A stretch of DNA of 64,000 nucleotides from DASSUW01 sp963844205 (GCA_963844205.1 CAWJNK010000014.1:124001-188000), one strand, 5' to 3'. Numbered from the stretch's first letter, positions 1 to 9,958 are shown. Notes: generated by a model not told the origin, from the sequence alone. Program-made: numbers and translations.

Positions 1-1
1 C

Positions 2-82
2 GAAGCCGGGCTGCGCGCGGAACTGGAGTGGGCGCTCGGCGCGCGCTCGGCGTCACGGCGGCGCGCAGTCGCCCGCTCCTGA
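2..82 (+). CDS. C-terminal end of an upstream gene (partial)
   Basis: The first 81 bases read as an open frame of 26 codons ending in TGA at 80-82, with strongly G/C-biased third positions as in real genes here. The peptide begins EAGLRAELEW and ends RRRAVARS. It is too short to assign a family. It lies 53 bases upstream of the next start, on the same strand. It could also be non-coding, since GC-rich DNA often gives open frames by chance. Confidence 0.35.
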   Translation, partial: EAGLRAELEWALGARSASRRRAVARS

Positions 83-135
83 CAAAATCCCGCCGTGCGG
101 TACTGAATTCGCCCGTTCGGAGGTATAAGGAGGGC

Positions 136-3100
136 GTGCCGCGGCGATGGCTGGCTGGGGTGGCGCTCGCAGCGTGGCTCGCGGTGCTTCCGCGAGCCGC
201 GGCCGCCGATGTCGTCGCGGAGCAGGTCGACCCGGCGCACACGGGCGTCAGCGCCGAGGCGCTTGGGCCGCCGCTGCGGGAGCGGTGGCGGCGGGTGTTC
301 GACGACAGCGTGCCGATCTCGCACGAGGTGCGCTGGCCGCTCGTGGCGGACGGACGCGTCTTCGTCACCTTCCAGAACCGGGACGGCGGGCCGGGCGAGC
401 TGCACAGGCTCGACCCGGCCACCGGCGAGACGATGTGGAAGCAGGAGGTCACCGGCTGGCTGGCCGGCGCGGCGTACGGCGCCGGCAAGGTCCTGCTCGC
501 CACCCGGGAGACGCTGTACGCGTTCGACGCGGCCACGGGCGCGCCGGCGTGGTCGCGGAGCACCTGGCCCAACCGCACCGGCACCGGGATCGACAGCGGG
601 CCGGTGGTCGCCGACGGCGTGGCCTACGTGGGCGTCCTCGGGGCGGTCTACGCGGTGAACGTCGCGAGCAACACCGTCGCGTGGTCGCGCGAGACGAGCT
701 GGACGCAGGGGATCGGCGTCGGGGCCGACCACGTGTACGTCAACGTCGGCGCCGCTGTCCTGGCGCTGCGCCGCGCCGGCGGCTCCGAGGCGTGGCGCGG
801 CCCCGCGCCCGACGGCGCCACGTTCCTGCGCGGCGACCCGGCGGTGGCCGGCGGCCGGGTGTACGTGCCGTCGCGCTACGACGGCGCCGTCTACGACGCG
901 GCGACGGGCGCGCCGCTGCGCAAGCGGTTCTGGATGGACCCGGCCCCGGCGATCGACGCGCAGCGGGCCTACGTGCTGTCCGGCGAGTCGGCCGAGGACG
1001 ACGCCGTCCTCCACGCGGTGCACGCGACCAGCGGCACGACGGCATGGGAGTTCGGCGGCTGGGACGGCGTGACGAGCTATCCGCTCGTGGCCGGCGAGCA
1101 CGTCTACATCACGGGCGGCGCGGGGACCTTTACGCGCTCGACCGGGCGTCGGGCGCCGTGAGGTGGTGCATGCGGACCGACACGAAGAACTACGCGAGCG
1201 AGCCGCACACGCTGGCCATCGGCGCGGGGCTGATGCTGCTGGCGGTGGGCGGCGAGCTCGTCGCGCTCGAGCCCGGCGGCACGCCGGGCTGCCGGTTCTA
1301 CGAGACGGCGCTGCCGCGCTACGGCGATCCGATCGAGGATTGGGAGACCAGGCAGGCCGCGTCGGCGCCCGACGGGTTCGTGCCGAACCGCGGCCAGCTC
1401 TCCGGCTCGGTGCTGTTCGCCTCCGACGGCGGCGAGCGGTCGCTGCTCGTGGACGAGAGCGGGCCGACGCTGACGATGCCCGGCGGCGAGGTCACGCTGC
1501 GCCTGCGCGGCGGAGAGCCCGCGCGGTCGGTCCAGCCCGAGCAGCGGCTGCCCGGGGTCGTCAACGACTACACCGGCCAGAACCGCAGCGGCTGGCGCTC
1601 AGGGCTCCCGCGGTACGGACGCATCCGCCTGCGCGGTGTGGCAGAGGGCGTCGACCTCGTGGTGCGCGACGGGCGCGAGGGCCGGTTCGCGTACGACCTC
1701 GTACTGGCGCCGGGCGCCGACCCGAACGCGGTGGCGCTCGAGTTCCGCGGCGCGGAGCGGCCGGCGCTGGGGCCGGACGGCAGCCTCGTGCTGAGCACGC
1801 CGGGCGGGACGCTGCGGCAGGAGCCGCCGGTCGCCTACCAGCGCGTGCGCGGACAGCCGGTCGCCGTCCCCGCCCGGTTCCGCCTGCTCGCGGACGGCGG
1901 GGTCGGGTTCGCGGTGTCCGGCTACGACCGCTCGCGCACGCTGGTGATCGATCCGACGCTCGAGTGGGCCACCTATCTCGGCGGCGGCGTCGACGACGAG
2001 ATCAACGCGATCGACTCCGACCCCGCGGGCAACGTGTACGTCGCCGGGCGCACGATGTCGCGCGACCTGGCGCCGGCCGGCGCGCTCGACGGGTTCGACG
2101 AGCGCAACGCCATCTGCGAGGACTTCCCGCCCTGCTTCGACGCCTTCGTCGCCAAGTACGCGCCCGACGGCTCGCTCGTCCACATCACCTACCTCGCCGG
2201 CCGTCGCGACGACTCCGCGCTGGCGATCGCCGCCGACGGCGCCGGCAACGCGTACGTGGCCGGCTTCACGAACTCGCCGAACTTCCCGATCCACTCGGCG
2301 TATCAGCCGGACTGGCGGTGCGGGTTCGTCTACGGGGACGCGTTCGTGACCAAGCTCTCCCCCACCGGCGCCGCGCTGGACTACTCGACCTATCTCGGCG
2401 GCTGCGGGAGCTTCGGCGACGTCGCCCGCGGGATCGCCGTCGACCCGCAGGGGCGCGCGGTGGTCGCCGGGGACACCGACGCGTTCGACTTCCCCACGAC
2501 GGTCGGGGACCGCGTGTGCGCGGAGCCGACCGGCTTCTGCCGCGACGCGTTCGTCGCGCGCCTGAGCGCGTCCGGCAGCGCGCTCGAGTGGTCGACGTAC
2601 TTCGGCGGCGACGAGTCCGACGAGATCCCCTACGACGTGGAGCTCGACGGGCAGGGCCGGCCGGTGATCGTCGGCGAGACGGCGGCCTGGGGCAGCAAGG
2701 ACTTTCCCGCCACGCCCGGCTCGTACGACCCCGACCCGGCGCTCGGGTTCACCGAGGTCTTCGCGGCGCGGCTGGCGAGCGACGGCTCGGCGGTGCAGTG
2801 GGCGACTGCGTTCGGCGGGCGCGACTGGGACACGGGCTTCGACGCGGCGCTCGACGGGAGCGGCGACGTCCACATCGCCGGGAACCACCGAGTCGAACAA
2901 CTTCCCCACCACCGCCGGCGCGTTCGACCGGGTCTGCAACGACGTGCCGGACGAGCTGAGCTGCACGAACCATCCCGACGCATTCGCGCTGGAGCTCGCC
3001 GCCGACGGGTCGCAGCTTCTGGCCTCGACCTACGTCGGCGGCGCGGGCTACGAGGACGGCCTCGGCATCGCGGTCGACGCGGCCGGGCGCAGCTACGTCG

Positions 3101-3924
3101 CCGGCAGCTCCTCGTCGCCGTACGGGTTCCCGCTCGTCGACGCCTTCCAGGCGACCATGGTCGACAACCACCGCTGGTGCGCCGCCCGCGCGGACTGCTC
3201 GGACGCGTTCCTCGTCCGGCTCGACCCGGGGAAGTCGCAGGTCGAGTACGGCACGTTCCACGGCGGGCTGTCGCAGGACCAGGCGCGAGGCGTCGCGCTC
3301 GCGGACGGCGACGCCTGGATCGCCGGGCTGACGCACTCGCCGAACCTCGCCACGACCGCCGATCCGTGGGCGGGCGGGAACTGCGATTTCCTGCGCGACT
3401 CGCTCGAGTTCCCCTCGTGCTCCGACGCGTTCATCGCGCGGATCGACGAGGCGAAGCCGCCCACGTCGCCGCCGTCGGGCGGCTCGGGCGGTTCGGGCGG
3501 GTCGTCCGGCGGCGCGACGGGCGGCTCGCCCGGCGGGGCCACGGTCGGGTCGTCCGGCGGTACCACCGTCGAGCCGTCCGGCGGCACCACGGTCGAGCCG
3601 TCCGGCGGCGGCGCCGCGGGCACCGTAGCTCCGCCCCGCGTCGACCGCGCGCTCACGTTCCGTGTGCGCGGCGGGCGCGTGGTCGGGCGCATCCGGGCCG
3701 CCGAGGCGCCGCGGTGCGCGCGCAGGGTCCAGGTGAGGCTGGAGAAACGCGGCCGGACGACGTGGCGGCTCGTCGCGACCGCGCGGACCGGCGCCGACCG
3801 CCGCTTCGCGCTGCGGCTGCCGCGGACCACGCGGCCGCTGCGCGTGCGCCTCCCGTCGCTGACGCGCACCGACGCCGGCACGCTCGTGCGCTGTGCCGGC
3901 GTCACGCGTCGCGTTCAACCCTAG
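136..3924 (+). pseudogene. Secreted beta-propeller protein (PQQ-like + DUF7948-like + SBBP repeats), broken by two frameshifts
   Basis: The start is taken as GTG 136 because AAGGAGG sits just upstream (128-134) and the first residues form a signal peptide ending PRAAAAD. About 330 residues of PQQ-type propeller repeats follow. Near 1118-1128 the frame breaks: one missing G in a G run separates the frame reading GGAG from the frame reading DLYALDRASG. The second frame continues through a DUF7948-like domain (FVPNRGQ, FAYDLVLAPG) and SBBP repeats (WATYLGGGVDDE and similar). It breaks again near 2880-2885, where an extra A (GGGAACC for GGGACC) moves the reading to a third frame (ESNNFPTTAGAF) that runs to TAG 3922-3924. 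The end has a Gly/Ser/Thr linker and a small beta-rich domain. Rejoined, it would be about 1260 residues, probably cell-surface or secreted. Either a recent pseudogene or two sequencing errors. Substrate unknown. Confidence 0.8.
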
Positions 3925-4151
3925 GGCTTGAGGCAGCTCGTGTAGACGGCGTGCCAGCGCGCCTGCCACCACTCGGTGGCGTCCTCGTAGCTGCGCCGAT
4001 CGGCCATGTCGTAGAACTGCGCCACGAGCCGCTCGACGCGGACGTCGCAGTCGGCGGGCGTGCCGTCGGTGCCGGCCTGGGCCGGGGCGCCGGAGCCGAT
4101 TGCGGCCACGGCGCAGAGGGCGGCGAGGGCGAGCCGGTGGAACCTGGTCAT
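3921..4151 (-). CDS. Small secreted protein of unknown function
   Basis: A 76-residue protein with a clear signal peptide (basic MTRFHR, hydrophobic LALAALCAVAAIG, cleavage near AQAG). The mature part is about 48 residues, with two cysteines (TPADCDV and TSCLKP) that could form one disulfide, and a Trp-rich middle (EWWQARW). The start is supported by AAGGAG upstream. Its stop shares a CTAG palindrome (3921-3924) with the stop of the convergent propeller gene. I do not recognise a family. Confidence 0.6.
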   Translation of the reverse strand: MTRFHRLALAALCAVAAIGSGAPAQAGTDGTPADCDVRVERLVAQFYDMADRRSYEDATEWWQARWHAVYTSCLKP

Positions 4152-4272
4152 GGGGTGCTCCTTGGGGAGGGGGATCAGCGGCGGGACCGTATGGCGGCGC
4201 CGTGAGCCGTCCGTGATCCGTCCGTGAGCGCTGCGTGAGCTCGCTCCAGCGCGTCGGCCGGGTCGCAGGGGG

Positions 4273-5460
4273 TCACGACGGCCGCTCGTGCCCGTTCAGC
4301 GAGCCGAGCACGTTCGTCGGCAGCCGAGCGCACAGGCGCGTGCCCTCGCCGGGCGGGCTGCTGACCTCCAGGACGCCGCCGACGGCCTGCACGCGGTCGG
4401 CGAGGCCACGGAGGCCGGAGCCGCGGTCGAGGTCGGCGCCGCCGACGCCGTCGTCGGCGATCGTCACCAGCAGCGTGCCGCCCGACGTGCGGAGCGCGAC
4501 GTCCACGGTGCGGGCGTCGGCGTACTTGGCGACGTTGGTCAGCGCCTCCGACACGACGAAGTAGGCCGCCGCCTCGATGCCCGCGTCGAGCCGCTCGGGG
4601 ACGTCGACGTCGAGGTCCACGGGCACCGGCGCGCGCTGGACCAGCGCCAGGACCGCGGCCTCGAGCCCGCGCTCGGTGAGGACGGCCGGGTGGATCCCGC
4701 GGGCGAGGTCGCGCAGCTCGCCGAGGCCGTGCTCGAGATGCTCTCGCGCGCGGCCGAGGACGGCCTTCGCGCCCGCCGGGTCGCGGTCGAGCCGCCCTTC
4801 CAGGATCGTCAGCTCGAGTGCCGCGGCCACGAGCCGCTGCTGCGCGCCGTCGTGGAGGTCTCGCTCGATCCGCCGCCGTGCAGCATCAGCGGCCTCGACG
4901 AGCCGGGCCCGCGACGCCGCCAGCTCCTGGCGGGCCTCGGCGTTCTCGATCGCATGGGACAGCAGCTCCGTGAACGCCGCGACGCGGTCCTCCGCGCCCG
5001 GCGGCATCGCCGCCGGATCCGGCCAGGCCGCCGTCAGCGCGCCCCAGAGCCGGCCGCCGAGGACAATCGGGCCGGCGGCCGCCGCGCGGATGCCCAGATC
5101 GCGCATCAGCTGCGCGACGACGCCGCCGACCTCGTCGAAGTCCTCGATCCGGACCGGCCGGGCGGCCTGCAGCATGCGGCCGAGGATTCCGCGGCCCTCG
5201 TCGATCGCCCCTCGATGGCCGATCGGCACCGGCGGCGCGTCGCCGTTCGACCACGCGGCCACGACGAGCGCCCACTCGGGGCTCTCGACCCGCAGCAGCG
5301 TCGTCCGCTGCGCGCTCAGCAGCTCTCCGGTCTCGCGCGTCACCGCCGCGAAGATCTCCGCGCGGGAGGACTCGCGCGCGACGAGCGTCGCCACACGACG
5401 CAGCGCCGCGTGCTCGCGCACGAGCTCCCCCAGCGTTCGATCGTTCGCCGGAGCGTCCAC
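4273..5460 (-). CDS. Cytoplasmic GAF-domain sensor histidine kinase (NarL/DesK class)
   Basis: A 395-residue kinase with no membrane segment. Residues about 25-180 form a GAF sensor domain. A HisKA_3 dimerisation helix follows, with the phospho-accepting histidine at His203 (ERDLHDGAQQRL). A HATPase domain has an N box (EALTNVAKYADA) and G boxes (ADDGVGG, GSGLRGLADR). Such kinases phosphorylate NarL-type response regulators, but none is adjacent, so it is an orphan or works with a distant regulator. The GTG start at 5460 directly abuts a small hairpin and has no visible ribosome-binding site, so the start is uncertain. Confidence 0.85.
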   Translation of the reverse strand: MDAPANDRTLGELVREHAALRRVATLVARESSRAEIFAAVTRETGELLSAQRTTLLRVESPEWALVVAAWSNGDAPPVPIGHRGAIDEGRGILGRMLQAARPVRIEDFDEVGGVVAQLMRDLGIRAAAAGPIVLGGRLWGALTAAWPDPAAMPPGAEDRVAAFTELLSHAIENAEARQELAASRARLVEAADAARRRIERDLHDGAQQRLVAAALELTILEGRLDRDPAGAKAVLGRAREHLEHGLGELRDLARGIHPAVLTERGLEAAVLALVQRAPVPVDLDVDVPERLDAGIEAAAYFVVSEALTNVAKYADARTVDVALRTSGGTLLVTIADDGVGGADLDRGSGLRGLADRVQAVGGVLEVSSPPGEGTRLCARLPTNVLGSLNGHERPS

Positions 5461-5480
5461 GAGCCGACTCTAGTCGGCTC
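5461..5480 (-). promoter_or_regulatory. Hairpin abutting the histidine kinase start
   Basis: GAGCCGAC and GTCGGCTC form a perfect 8-bp stem around a TCTA loop, ending at the base before the kinase GTG. In the minus-strand transcript it lies between the AOC-like gene and the kinase. It could end the upstream transcript or restrict ribosome access to the kinase. No T tract follows. Confidence 0.35.
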
Positions 5481-5493
5481 GTGGAGCACCGTG

Positions 5494-5979
5494 TCAGGGG
5501 AGGAAGCGGAGCGTCACGTCGACGCTGTCGGGGTGGTCTTCGCCGGTGGCGGTGCCGCGCGCGCCGGCGTAGGCGCCGCTGCCGCCGACGATGGCGACGT
5601 TCTCGGCGTCGCCCTGCGTGGCGATCTGGCCACCGGGGAGGGCGATCGTGCCGGTGCACTGCTCGTGCTCGCCGCGGCGGTCGGTCGCGACGCACACGAA
5701 CTGCGCGCGCCCGATCTTCTTTGCGCCGCCCGCGTCATACACGCGGTAGGTGATGATCGACGCGTCACCCGGCGAGGGCGGGCCATCGCCCTTCCGCTTC
5801 GGCGCGACGTCGGCGAAGCTGAACGACTTCGGGCGCAGGACGACCTGCTGGGTGCCGGTCGGCGGCACGGACGAGCGGGCGGCCGGGCCTGAGGCGGGGT
5901 GGTCGGCGGCGAGCGCAAGGCCGGCGCTGGACGCCACCGTCGCGGTCAGCGCGACGGCAAGGAGGGCGGGACGGAACAT
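5494..5979 (-). CDS. Secreted dirigent / allene-oxide-cyclase-barrel-like protein
   Basis: A 161-residue exported protein. The ATG at 5979 is chosen because AGGAG lies 7 bases upstream and a normal signal peptide follows (MFRPALLAVAL, ending LALAAD). An ATG 27 bases further up lacks this. The mature domain has conserved-looking motifs VCVATDRRGEHEQCTGTIAL and IVGGSGAYAGARGT. The GGSGxYxGARG turn is characteristic of the dirigent/AOC barrel fold. Bacterial members are exported proteins of unknown role. The two cysteines fall in one strand pair. The gene is monocistronic or read with the downstream kinase on the same strand. Confidence 0.65.
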   Translation of the reverse strand: MFRPALLAVALTATVASSAGLALAADHPASGPAARSSVPPTGTQQVVLRPKSFSFADVAPKRKGDGPPSPGDASIITYRVYDAGGAKKIGRAQFVCVATDRRGEHEQCTGTIALPGGQIATQGDAENVAIVGGSGAYAGARGTATGEDHPDSVDVTLRFLP

Positions 5980-6165
5980 GGGTGATCTCCTGTGGGGAGG
6001 GTGCATGGGACGCCGGGGAAGCTACGTTCCGGTCGGCTCGCAGTCGTCGCGCCACGGGGCGATTTCGCCCACCCGGAGCGGTGATCTCTCGCGTCCCCCG
6101 GACGGGGGATCGGGGTCCTCTGCGCAGGGGATGCGCGGGCGCCCGGACGGGCGTAGGTTTGGCTC

Positions 6166-7299
6166 ATGCGGGCGCTCCGCCAGCTGTATGCGCGCGCTGT
6201 CGACGTCGCCGATCCGATCCTCGTCGCGCTGCTCGCCGGGACCGCGCTGATCGAGGTGCTGGTCACCGGCGCGCCGCTCGTGGAGGCGCTGCTCGTCGCG
6301 GTGATCGCGCTGCCTCTGCTCGCCCGCCGCCGCGCGCCGCTGCTGGTGCTGGTGCTGGTCATCGCGGCTGGGTACGCCGGCTACGCGACCGGCCCGGGCG
6401 ACGGCGGGGCGTTGCAGGGCTGGATCGTCCTCAACATCGCCCTCTACTCGGTCGCGGCGCACTGCTCGCTGCGGCGGGCGCTCGCCGGCGCCGCGCTCGT
6501 CGCCGGCTTCCTGCTCTTCTTCGAGATCCCGCGGCTCGTCGAGGGGGCACGCGTGGAGGACGCGGCCGGCGAGTGGCTGTTCGTCGGCGGCGTCTGGTTG
6601 CTCGGACGCTGGGTGCGCCAGCGCCGGGAGCACGCCGCCGCGCTGGAGGCCGACCGCGAGGCGCGGGCGCTCGAGGCGGTGGCCGAGGAGCGCGCGCGGA
6701 TCGCCCGCGAGATGCACGACGCGGTGGCGCACGGCGTAAGCGTCATGGTGCTCCAGGCGGGCGCGGCCGAGCATGTCCTGGCGGCCTCGCCCGAGCGGGC
6801 GCGCGAGTCGCTCCGGACGATCCAGGAGACGGGCCGGGAGGCGATCGTCGAGCTGCATCGGATGCTCCGGCTCCTGCGCGCCCCGGTCGAGGACGCGGAG
6901 CTGGCACCCCAGCCGGGCGTCGCGCGCCTCGACGCGCTGCTCGGGCAGGTACGAGCCGCCGGGCTGCCGGTCGAGCTGACCGTCGAAGGCCGCCCGCGGC
7001 GGCTCCCGCCGGGCGTCGACCGCTCGGCCTACCGCATCGTCCAGGAAGGGCTCACCAACGCGCTCAAGCACGCCGGTCCCGCGCACGCCTCCGTCACCCT
7101 GCGCTACCGCGACCGCGCGCTGGAGCTCGAGGTCCTCGACGACGGCCGCGGCGGCGAGGGCGCCAACGGCGGCGGCTTCGGGCTCGTCGGCATGCGCGAG
7201 CGCGCCGCACTCTACGGCGGCGAGCTCGACGCCGGCGCGCGACCTGGCGGCGGCTACGCGCTGCGGGCGACCCTGCCGCTCGAACGGGAGCCCGCGTGA
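6166..7299 (+). CDS. Membrane sensor histidine kinase (DesK/NarX class)
   Basis: A 377-residue kinase. Residues about 15-150 hold four to six membrane helices with little extracytoplasmic sequence, suggesting a membrane-embedded sensor. A coiled linker leads to HisKA_3 with the phospho-histidine His184 (AREMHDAVAHG). The ATPase domain follows, with N box EGLTNALKHAGPA and G boxes LDDGRGG and GFGLVGMRERA. Its TGA overlaps the GTG of the regulator that follows, so the two are translationally coupled. The signal is unknown. Confidence 0.9.
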   Translation: MRALRQLYARAVDVADPILVALLAGTALIEVLVTGAPLVEALLVAVIALPLLARRRAPLLVLVLVIAAGYAGYATGPGDGGALQGWIVLNIALYSVAAHCSLRRALAGAALVAGFLLFFEIPRLVEGARVEDAAGEWLFVGGVWLLGRWVRQRREHAAALEADREARALEAVAEERARIAREMHDAVAHGVSVMVLQAGAAEHVLAASPERARESLRTIQETGREAIVELHRMLRLLRAPVEDAELAPQPGVARLDALLGQVRAAGLPVELTVEGRPRRLPPGVDRSAYRIVQEGLTNALKHAGPAHASVTLRYRDRALELEVLDDGRGGEGANGGGFGLVGMRERAALYGGELDAGARPGGGYALRATLPLEREPA

Positions 7300-7967
7300 T
7301 CCGCGTCCTGATCGCCGACGACGAGGCGCTCGTGCGCGGTGGGTTGCGCATGATCCTCGAGGCGCACGAGGACGTCGAGATCGCCGGCGAGGCGGAGGAC
7401 GGCCGCGCCGCGCTGGACCTGGCCCGCGAGGCCCAGCCGGACGTCGTCCTGATGGACATCCGGATGCCCGGTCTGGACGGGCTCGAGGCGACCCGGCGGC
7501 TCCTTGCCCTCGCGCCGCCGACCCCGAGCGTGCTCATCCTCACCACATTCGACCTCGACGAGTACGTCTACGAGGCGCTGCGGGCGGGCGCCAGCGGGTT
7601 CCTGCTCAAGAGCGCGCGCCCGCAGGAGCTGGTCGCCGCGATCCGCGGCGCCGCCGCCGGCGACACCCTGCTGGCGCCCGAGGTCACCCGCCGGCTCGTC
7701 GAGGCATACGTCCGCCGACCTCCGGTCGGCGCGCACACGGCCCCCGAGCTCGAGAGCCTGACCAAGCGCGAGCTCGAGGTGCTCCGGCACATCGCGTGCG
7801 GACGCACGAATGCGGAGATCGCCCGGCTCCTGTTCGTCTCCGACGAGACGGTCAAGACCCACGCCAGCCGCGTCTTCTCCAAGCTCGGCGTGCGCGACCG
7901 CACCCAGGCGGTGATCCTCGCCTACGAGTACGGGGTCGTCGAGCCGGCCGCGCGCGCCGGGCGCTGA
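7296..7967 (+). CDS. NarL/LuxR-family response regulator
   Basis: A 223-residue protein starting at a GTG inside the GTGA overlap with the kinase. The receiver domain has acidic residues ADDE, phospho-acceptor Asp54 (VLMDIRMPG), Thr (ILTTFD) and Lys (LLKSA). A GerE/LuxR helix-turn-helix follows (LTKRELEVLRHIACG, SDETVKTHASRVFSKLGV). It is the partner of the upstream kinase and binds DNA as a phosphorylated dimer by family precedent. A small inverted repeat (GCTGACAGCGTCAGC, 7964-7978) covers its stop and reaches into the convergent HAD gene. Confidence 0.92.
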   Translation: MIRVLIADDEALVRGGLRMILEAHEDVEIAGEAEDGRAALDLAREAQPDVVLMDIRMPGLDGLEATRRLLALAPPTPSVLILTTFDLDEYVYEALRAGASGFLLKSARPQELVAAIRGAAAGDTLLAPEVTRRLVEAYVRRPPVGAHTAPELESLTKRELEVLRHIACGRTNAEIARLLFVSDETVKTHASRVFSKLGVRDRTQAVILAYEYGVVEPAARAGR

Positions 7968-7972
7968 CAGCG

Positions 7973-8626
7973 TCAGCCGACGCGATCGACGAGCGCCGGC
8001 GTGACCTCGCCGACGACCTCGACGGTGGCGGCCGCGAGCTCGAGCGCGTCGGGGGCGGGCGGGTAGTGCGGGTTGGGGACCGCGATGACCGCCATGCCGG
8101 CGGCGTGCGCCGAGCGGAGGCCGTTGCTGGAGTCCTCGATCGCGACGCAGCGCTCCGGGTCGACCCCGAGCTTCTCCGCCGTCGCGAGGTAGACGTCCGG
8201 CGCCGGCTTGCCGCGCTCGACCTCCTCGGAGGAGACGGTCACGCGGAACGCGTCGGCGAAGCCCGCGAGCTCGAGGACGAGGTCGATGATCTCGCGGTTC
8301 GACGACGAGGCGAGGCCGAGTGGCCAGCGCTCGGCGAGCGAGCGGACGGCGTCCCCCGCCCCGGGGAGCAGCGGGAGCGCGGCCCGGTAGCCCTCCTCCA
8401 TGCGGCGCACGACGTCACGGTTGATCGCGTCCACGTCCATCGGGACGCCCAGGTCGTCGCGAAGGTACGCGGCCCATTCCGGCGAGCTCATCCCCATCAT
8501 CACCGTCGGCGCCTCGTCCCGCCAGCGCCCGCCGGTCTCGCGGACGAGCGCCTCCTTGGACGCGTTCCAGAGCTGCTCGGAGTCCATCAGGACCCCGTCG
8601 AGGTCGAAGATCACGGCGGCCGGCAC
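7973..8626 (-). CDS. HAD-superfamily phosphatase (beta-phosphoglucomutase-like)
   Basis: A 217-residue cytosolic HAD hydrolase. Motif I is FDLDGVLMDSE (nucleophile and acid-base aspartates), motif II LASSSN, motif III lysine KPAPDVY, and motif IV AIEDSSNG. The helical cap between motifs I and II is the type found in beta-phosphoglucomutase and related sugar-phosphate phosphatases. Substrate cannot be assigned. Its stop lies 5 bases from the convergent response-regulator stop. Confidence 0.88.
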   Translation of the reverse strand: MPAAVIFDLDGVLMDSEQLWNASKEALVRETGGRWRDEAPTVMMGMSSPEWAAYLRDDLGVPMDVDAINRDVVRRMEEGYRAALPLLPGAGDAVRSLAERWPLGLASSSNREIIDLVLELAGFADAFRVTVSSEEVERGKPAPDVYLATAEKLGVDPERCVAIEDSSNGLRSAHAAGMAVIAVPNPHYPPAPDALELAAATVEVVGEVTPALVDRVG

Positions 8627-8647
8627 GAGCCGCGATGGTAGTGAGAT

Positions 8648-9817
8648 TCAGACCCGCAGCTTCGCGGCCGCGTAGCCCGGAGCGGTCGCGGTCGCCCTCC
8701 CCCGCTTCAGCGTGAGCGTGACGCGGCCTTGCCGGTCCGTCCGGCCGGAGCGGCCGGCCGCGCGGACCGTCGCGCCGCGCACGGGGTCGCCCGCGTCGGT
8801 GACCGTGAATGTGACGCGGCCGGAGCGCTTGCGCGCCGTCAGCTTCAGCCCCGGCTCGATCCGCGCCATGTAGGTCGCGCCGCCGGACTCGGTGCCGGTG
8901 CCGAACAGCGCCAGGATGTCGAGCGCGCGCGAGGTGGCGCTCGCGTCGAGGGCGTAGGTCGAGTGCGCGCCGCGCACGGCGCCGGCGTCGACGGCGGCGC
9001 CGAACTCGGTCGCCTCGGGGTTGGAGCGCGCCGCGAGCACTTGCGTCTCGCCGAACGTCCCGTCGCTCCACACGGCCCACACGCGGCCCTTCGCATCCGC
9101 GGCGAGCGTGACCTGCGAGTTCGCGTCGGTGCGCGCGAGCAGCCTCGCCGCGCCCGCACCGGCCCGCCACACGCGGACCTGGTTGGCGGTCGGGTAGCCG
9201 AGCGCGTAGCCGACGTAGAAGCCGCCGCTCTTGGCGCGCGCGACGATCGGCGTCCTCGACACCGTGCCGCCGCCCTGCATCACGTAGTCGACGTTCGGCG
9301 CCGCCGGGTCGAGCCCGGAGTGCACCCACGTGCCGAGCGTCCCCGCCCATGTCTGCAAGACCGTGCCGTTCGGCAGCGTGGTCGCGCCGGCGTCGCTGCC
9401 GTAGGCCTGCGCGCCGCGCGGGATGATCGAGCCAGGCGTGAGCTGCCAGCTCGTGCCCCCGTCCGTCGACAGCGCGGTGTTGAGGTCCTGGTTCGGGTCG
9501 TTGCTGTCGGTCGAGCGGATCGCGCCCCAGACGACGCGGATGCCGCCCGGAACCGCCGTCAGCGCGGCGTCCATGTGGCCGGTCCACCCGCTCACGATCG
9601 GCGACGTGGCGCCGACCTTGCCGCCGCGGCCGATCGCGGTGTGCATCAGATCGCCGCCCTTGTGCCAGGCCACGTGCAGCACGCCGTTGCTCGTGCGGAC
9701 GAGGCCGACCTGATCGATGCTCGCGCCGCCGGAGGCGGTGACCTGCCGCCAGGTCGCGGCGTGGGCCGCGGGTGCGGCGGCAAGCGCGAGCGCCCCTGCG
9801 AGGATCAGCCTCTTCAC
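8648..9817 (-). CDS. Secreted sialidase-fold (BNR-like) propeller protein
   Basis: A 389-residue exported protein with signal peptide MKRLILAGALALAAAPAAHA. The body contains blade-like segments with BNR-style turns (STDGGTSWQL) and repeated pairs such as VLHVAWHKGG and RVWAVWSDG, consistent with a six-bladed sialidase fold. I see no convincing catalytic sialidase residues. The last 70 residues resemble a carboxypeptidase-regulatory/Ig-like domain (VTFTVTDAGDPVRGATVRA). Possibly binds polysaccharide or surface ligands; function unknown. Confidence 0.65.
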   Translation of the reverse strand: MKRLILAGALALAAAPAAHAATWRQVTASGGASIDQVGLVRTSNGVLHVAWHKGGDLMHTAIGRGGKVGATSPIVSGWTGHMDAALTAVPGGIRVVWGAIRSTDSNDPNQDLNTALSTDGGTSWQLTPGSIIPRGAQAYGSDAGATTLPNGTVLQTWAGTLGTWVHSGLDPAAPNVDYVMQGGGTVSRTPIVARAKSGGFYVGYALGYPTANQVRVWRAGAGAARLLARTDANSQVTLAADAKGRVWAVWSDGTFGETQVLAARSNPEATEFGAAVDAGAVRGAHSTYALDASATSRALDILALFGTGTESGGATYMARIEPGLKLTARKRSGRVTFTVTDAGDPVRGATVRAAGRSGRTDRQGRVTLTLKRGRATATAPGYAAAKLRV

Positions 9818-9910
9818 GCGCGGAGACTATCCGCGCTGCGCGAGGTGCGAATTCTTGACTCCCCGAACGAGTAGGTCTGGGAGGCGTCTCCGCCGGCGAT
9901 CAGCGCCGTG

Positions 9911-9949
9911 CTGAGCCGCCACTCGAGGGGATCTCAAGCGGCGGCTCAG
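9911..9949 (-). terminator. Hairpin downstream of the CocE-type hydrolase gene
   Basis: CTGAGCCGCC (9911-9920) pairs perfectly with GGCGGCTCAG (9940-9949), with a partly self-complementary 19-base interval. It lies just after the minus-strand stop at 9959. There is no long T tract, as is usual in this lineage. Confidence 0.45.
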
Positions 9950-9958
9950 GCACGTGTA

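Noticed and set aside
1599..2966. Long minus-strand frames under the SBBP region
   Set aside because: No family features, Arg/Val/Ala-biased shadow composition; the plus strand has recognisable SBBP repeats.
147..4205. A 1352-codon open frame covering most of the first propeller gene
   Set aside because: Only about 1128-2883 of it is real coding sequence; the first part is a shadow (Arg/Gly-rich) of the PQQ-like frame and the last part runs through the third frame and beyond the stop.
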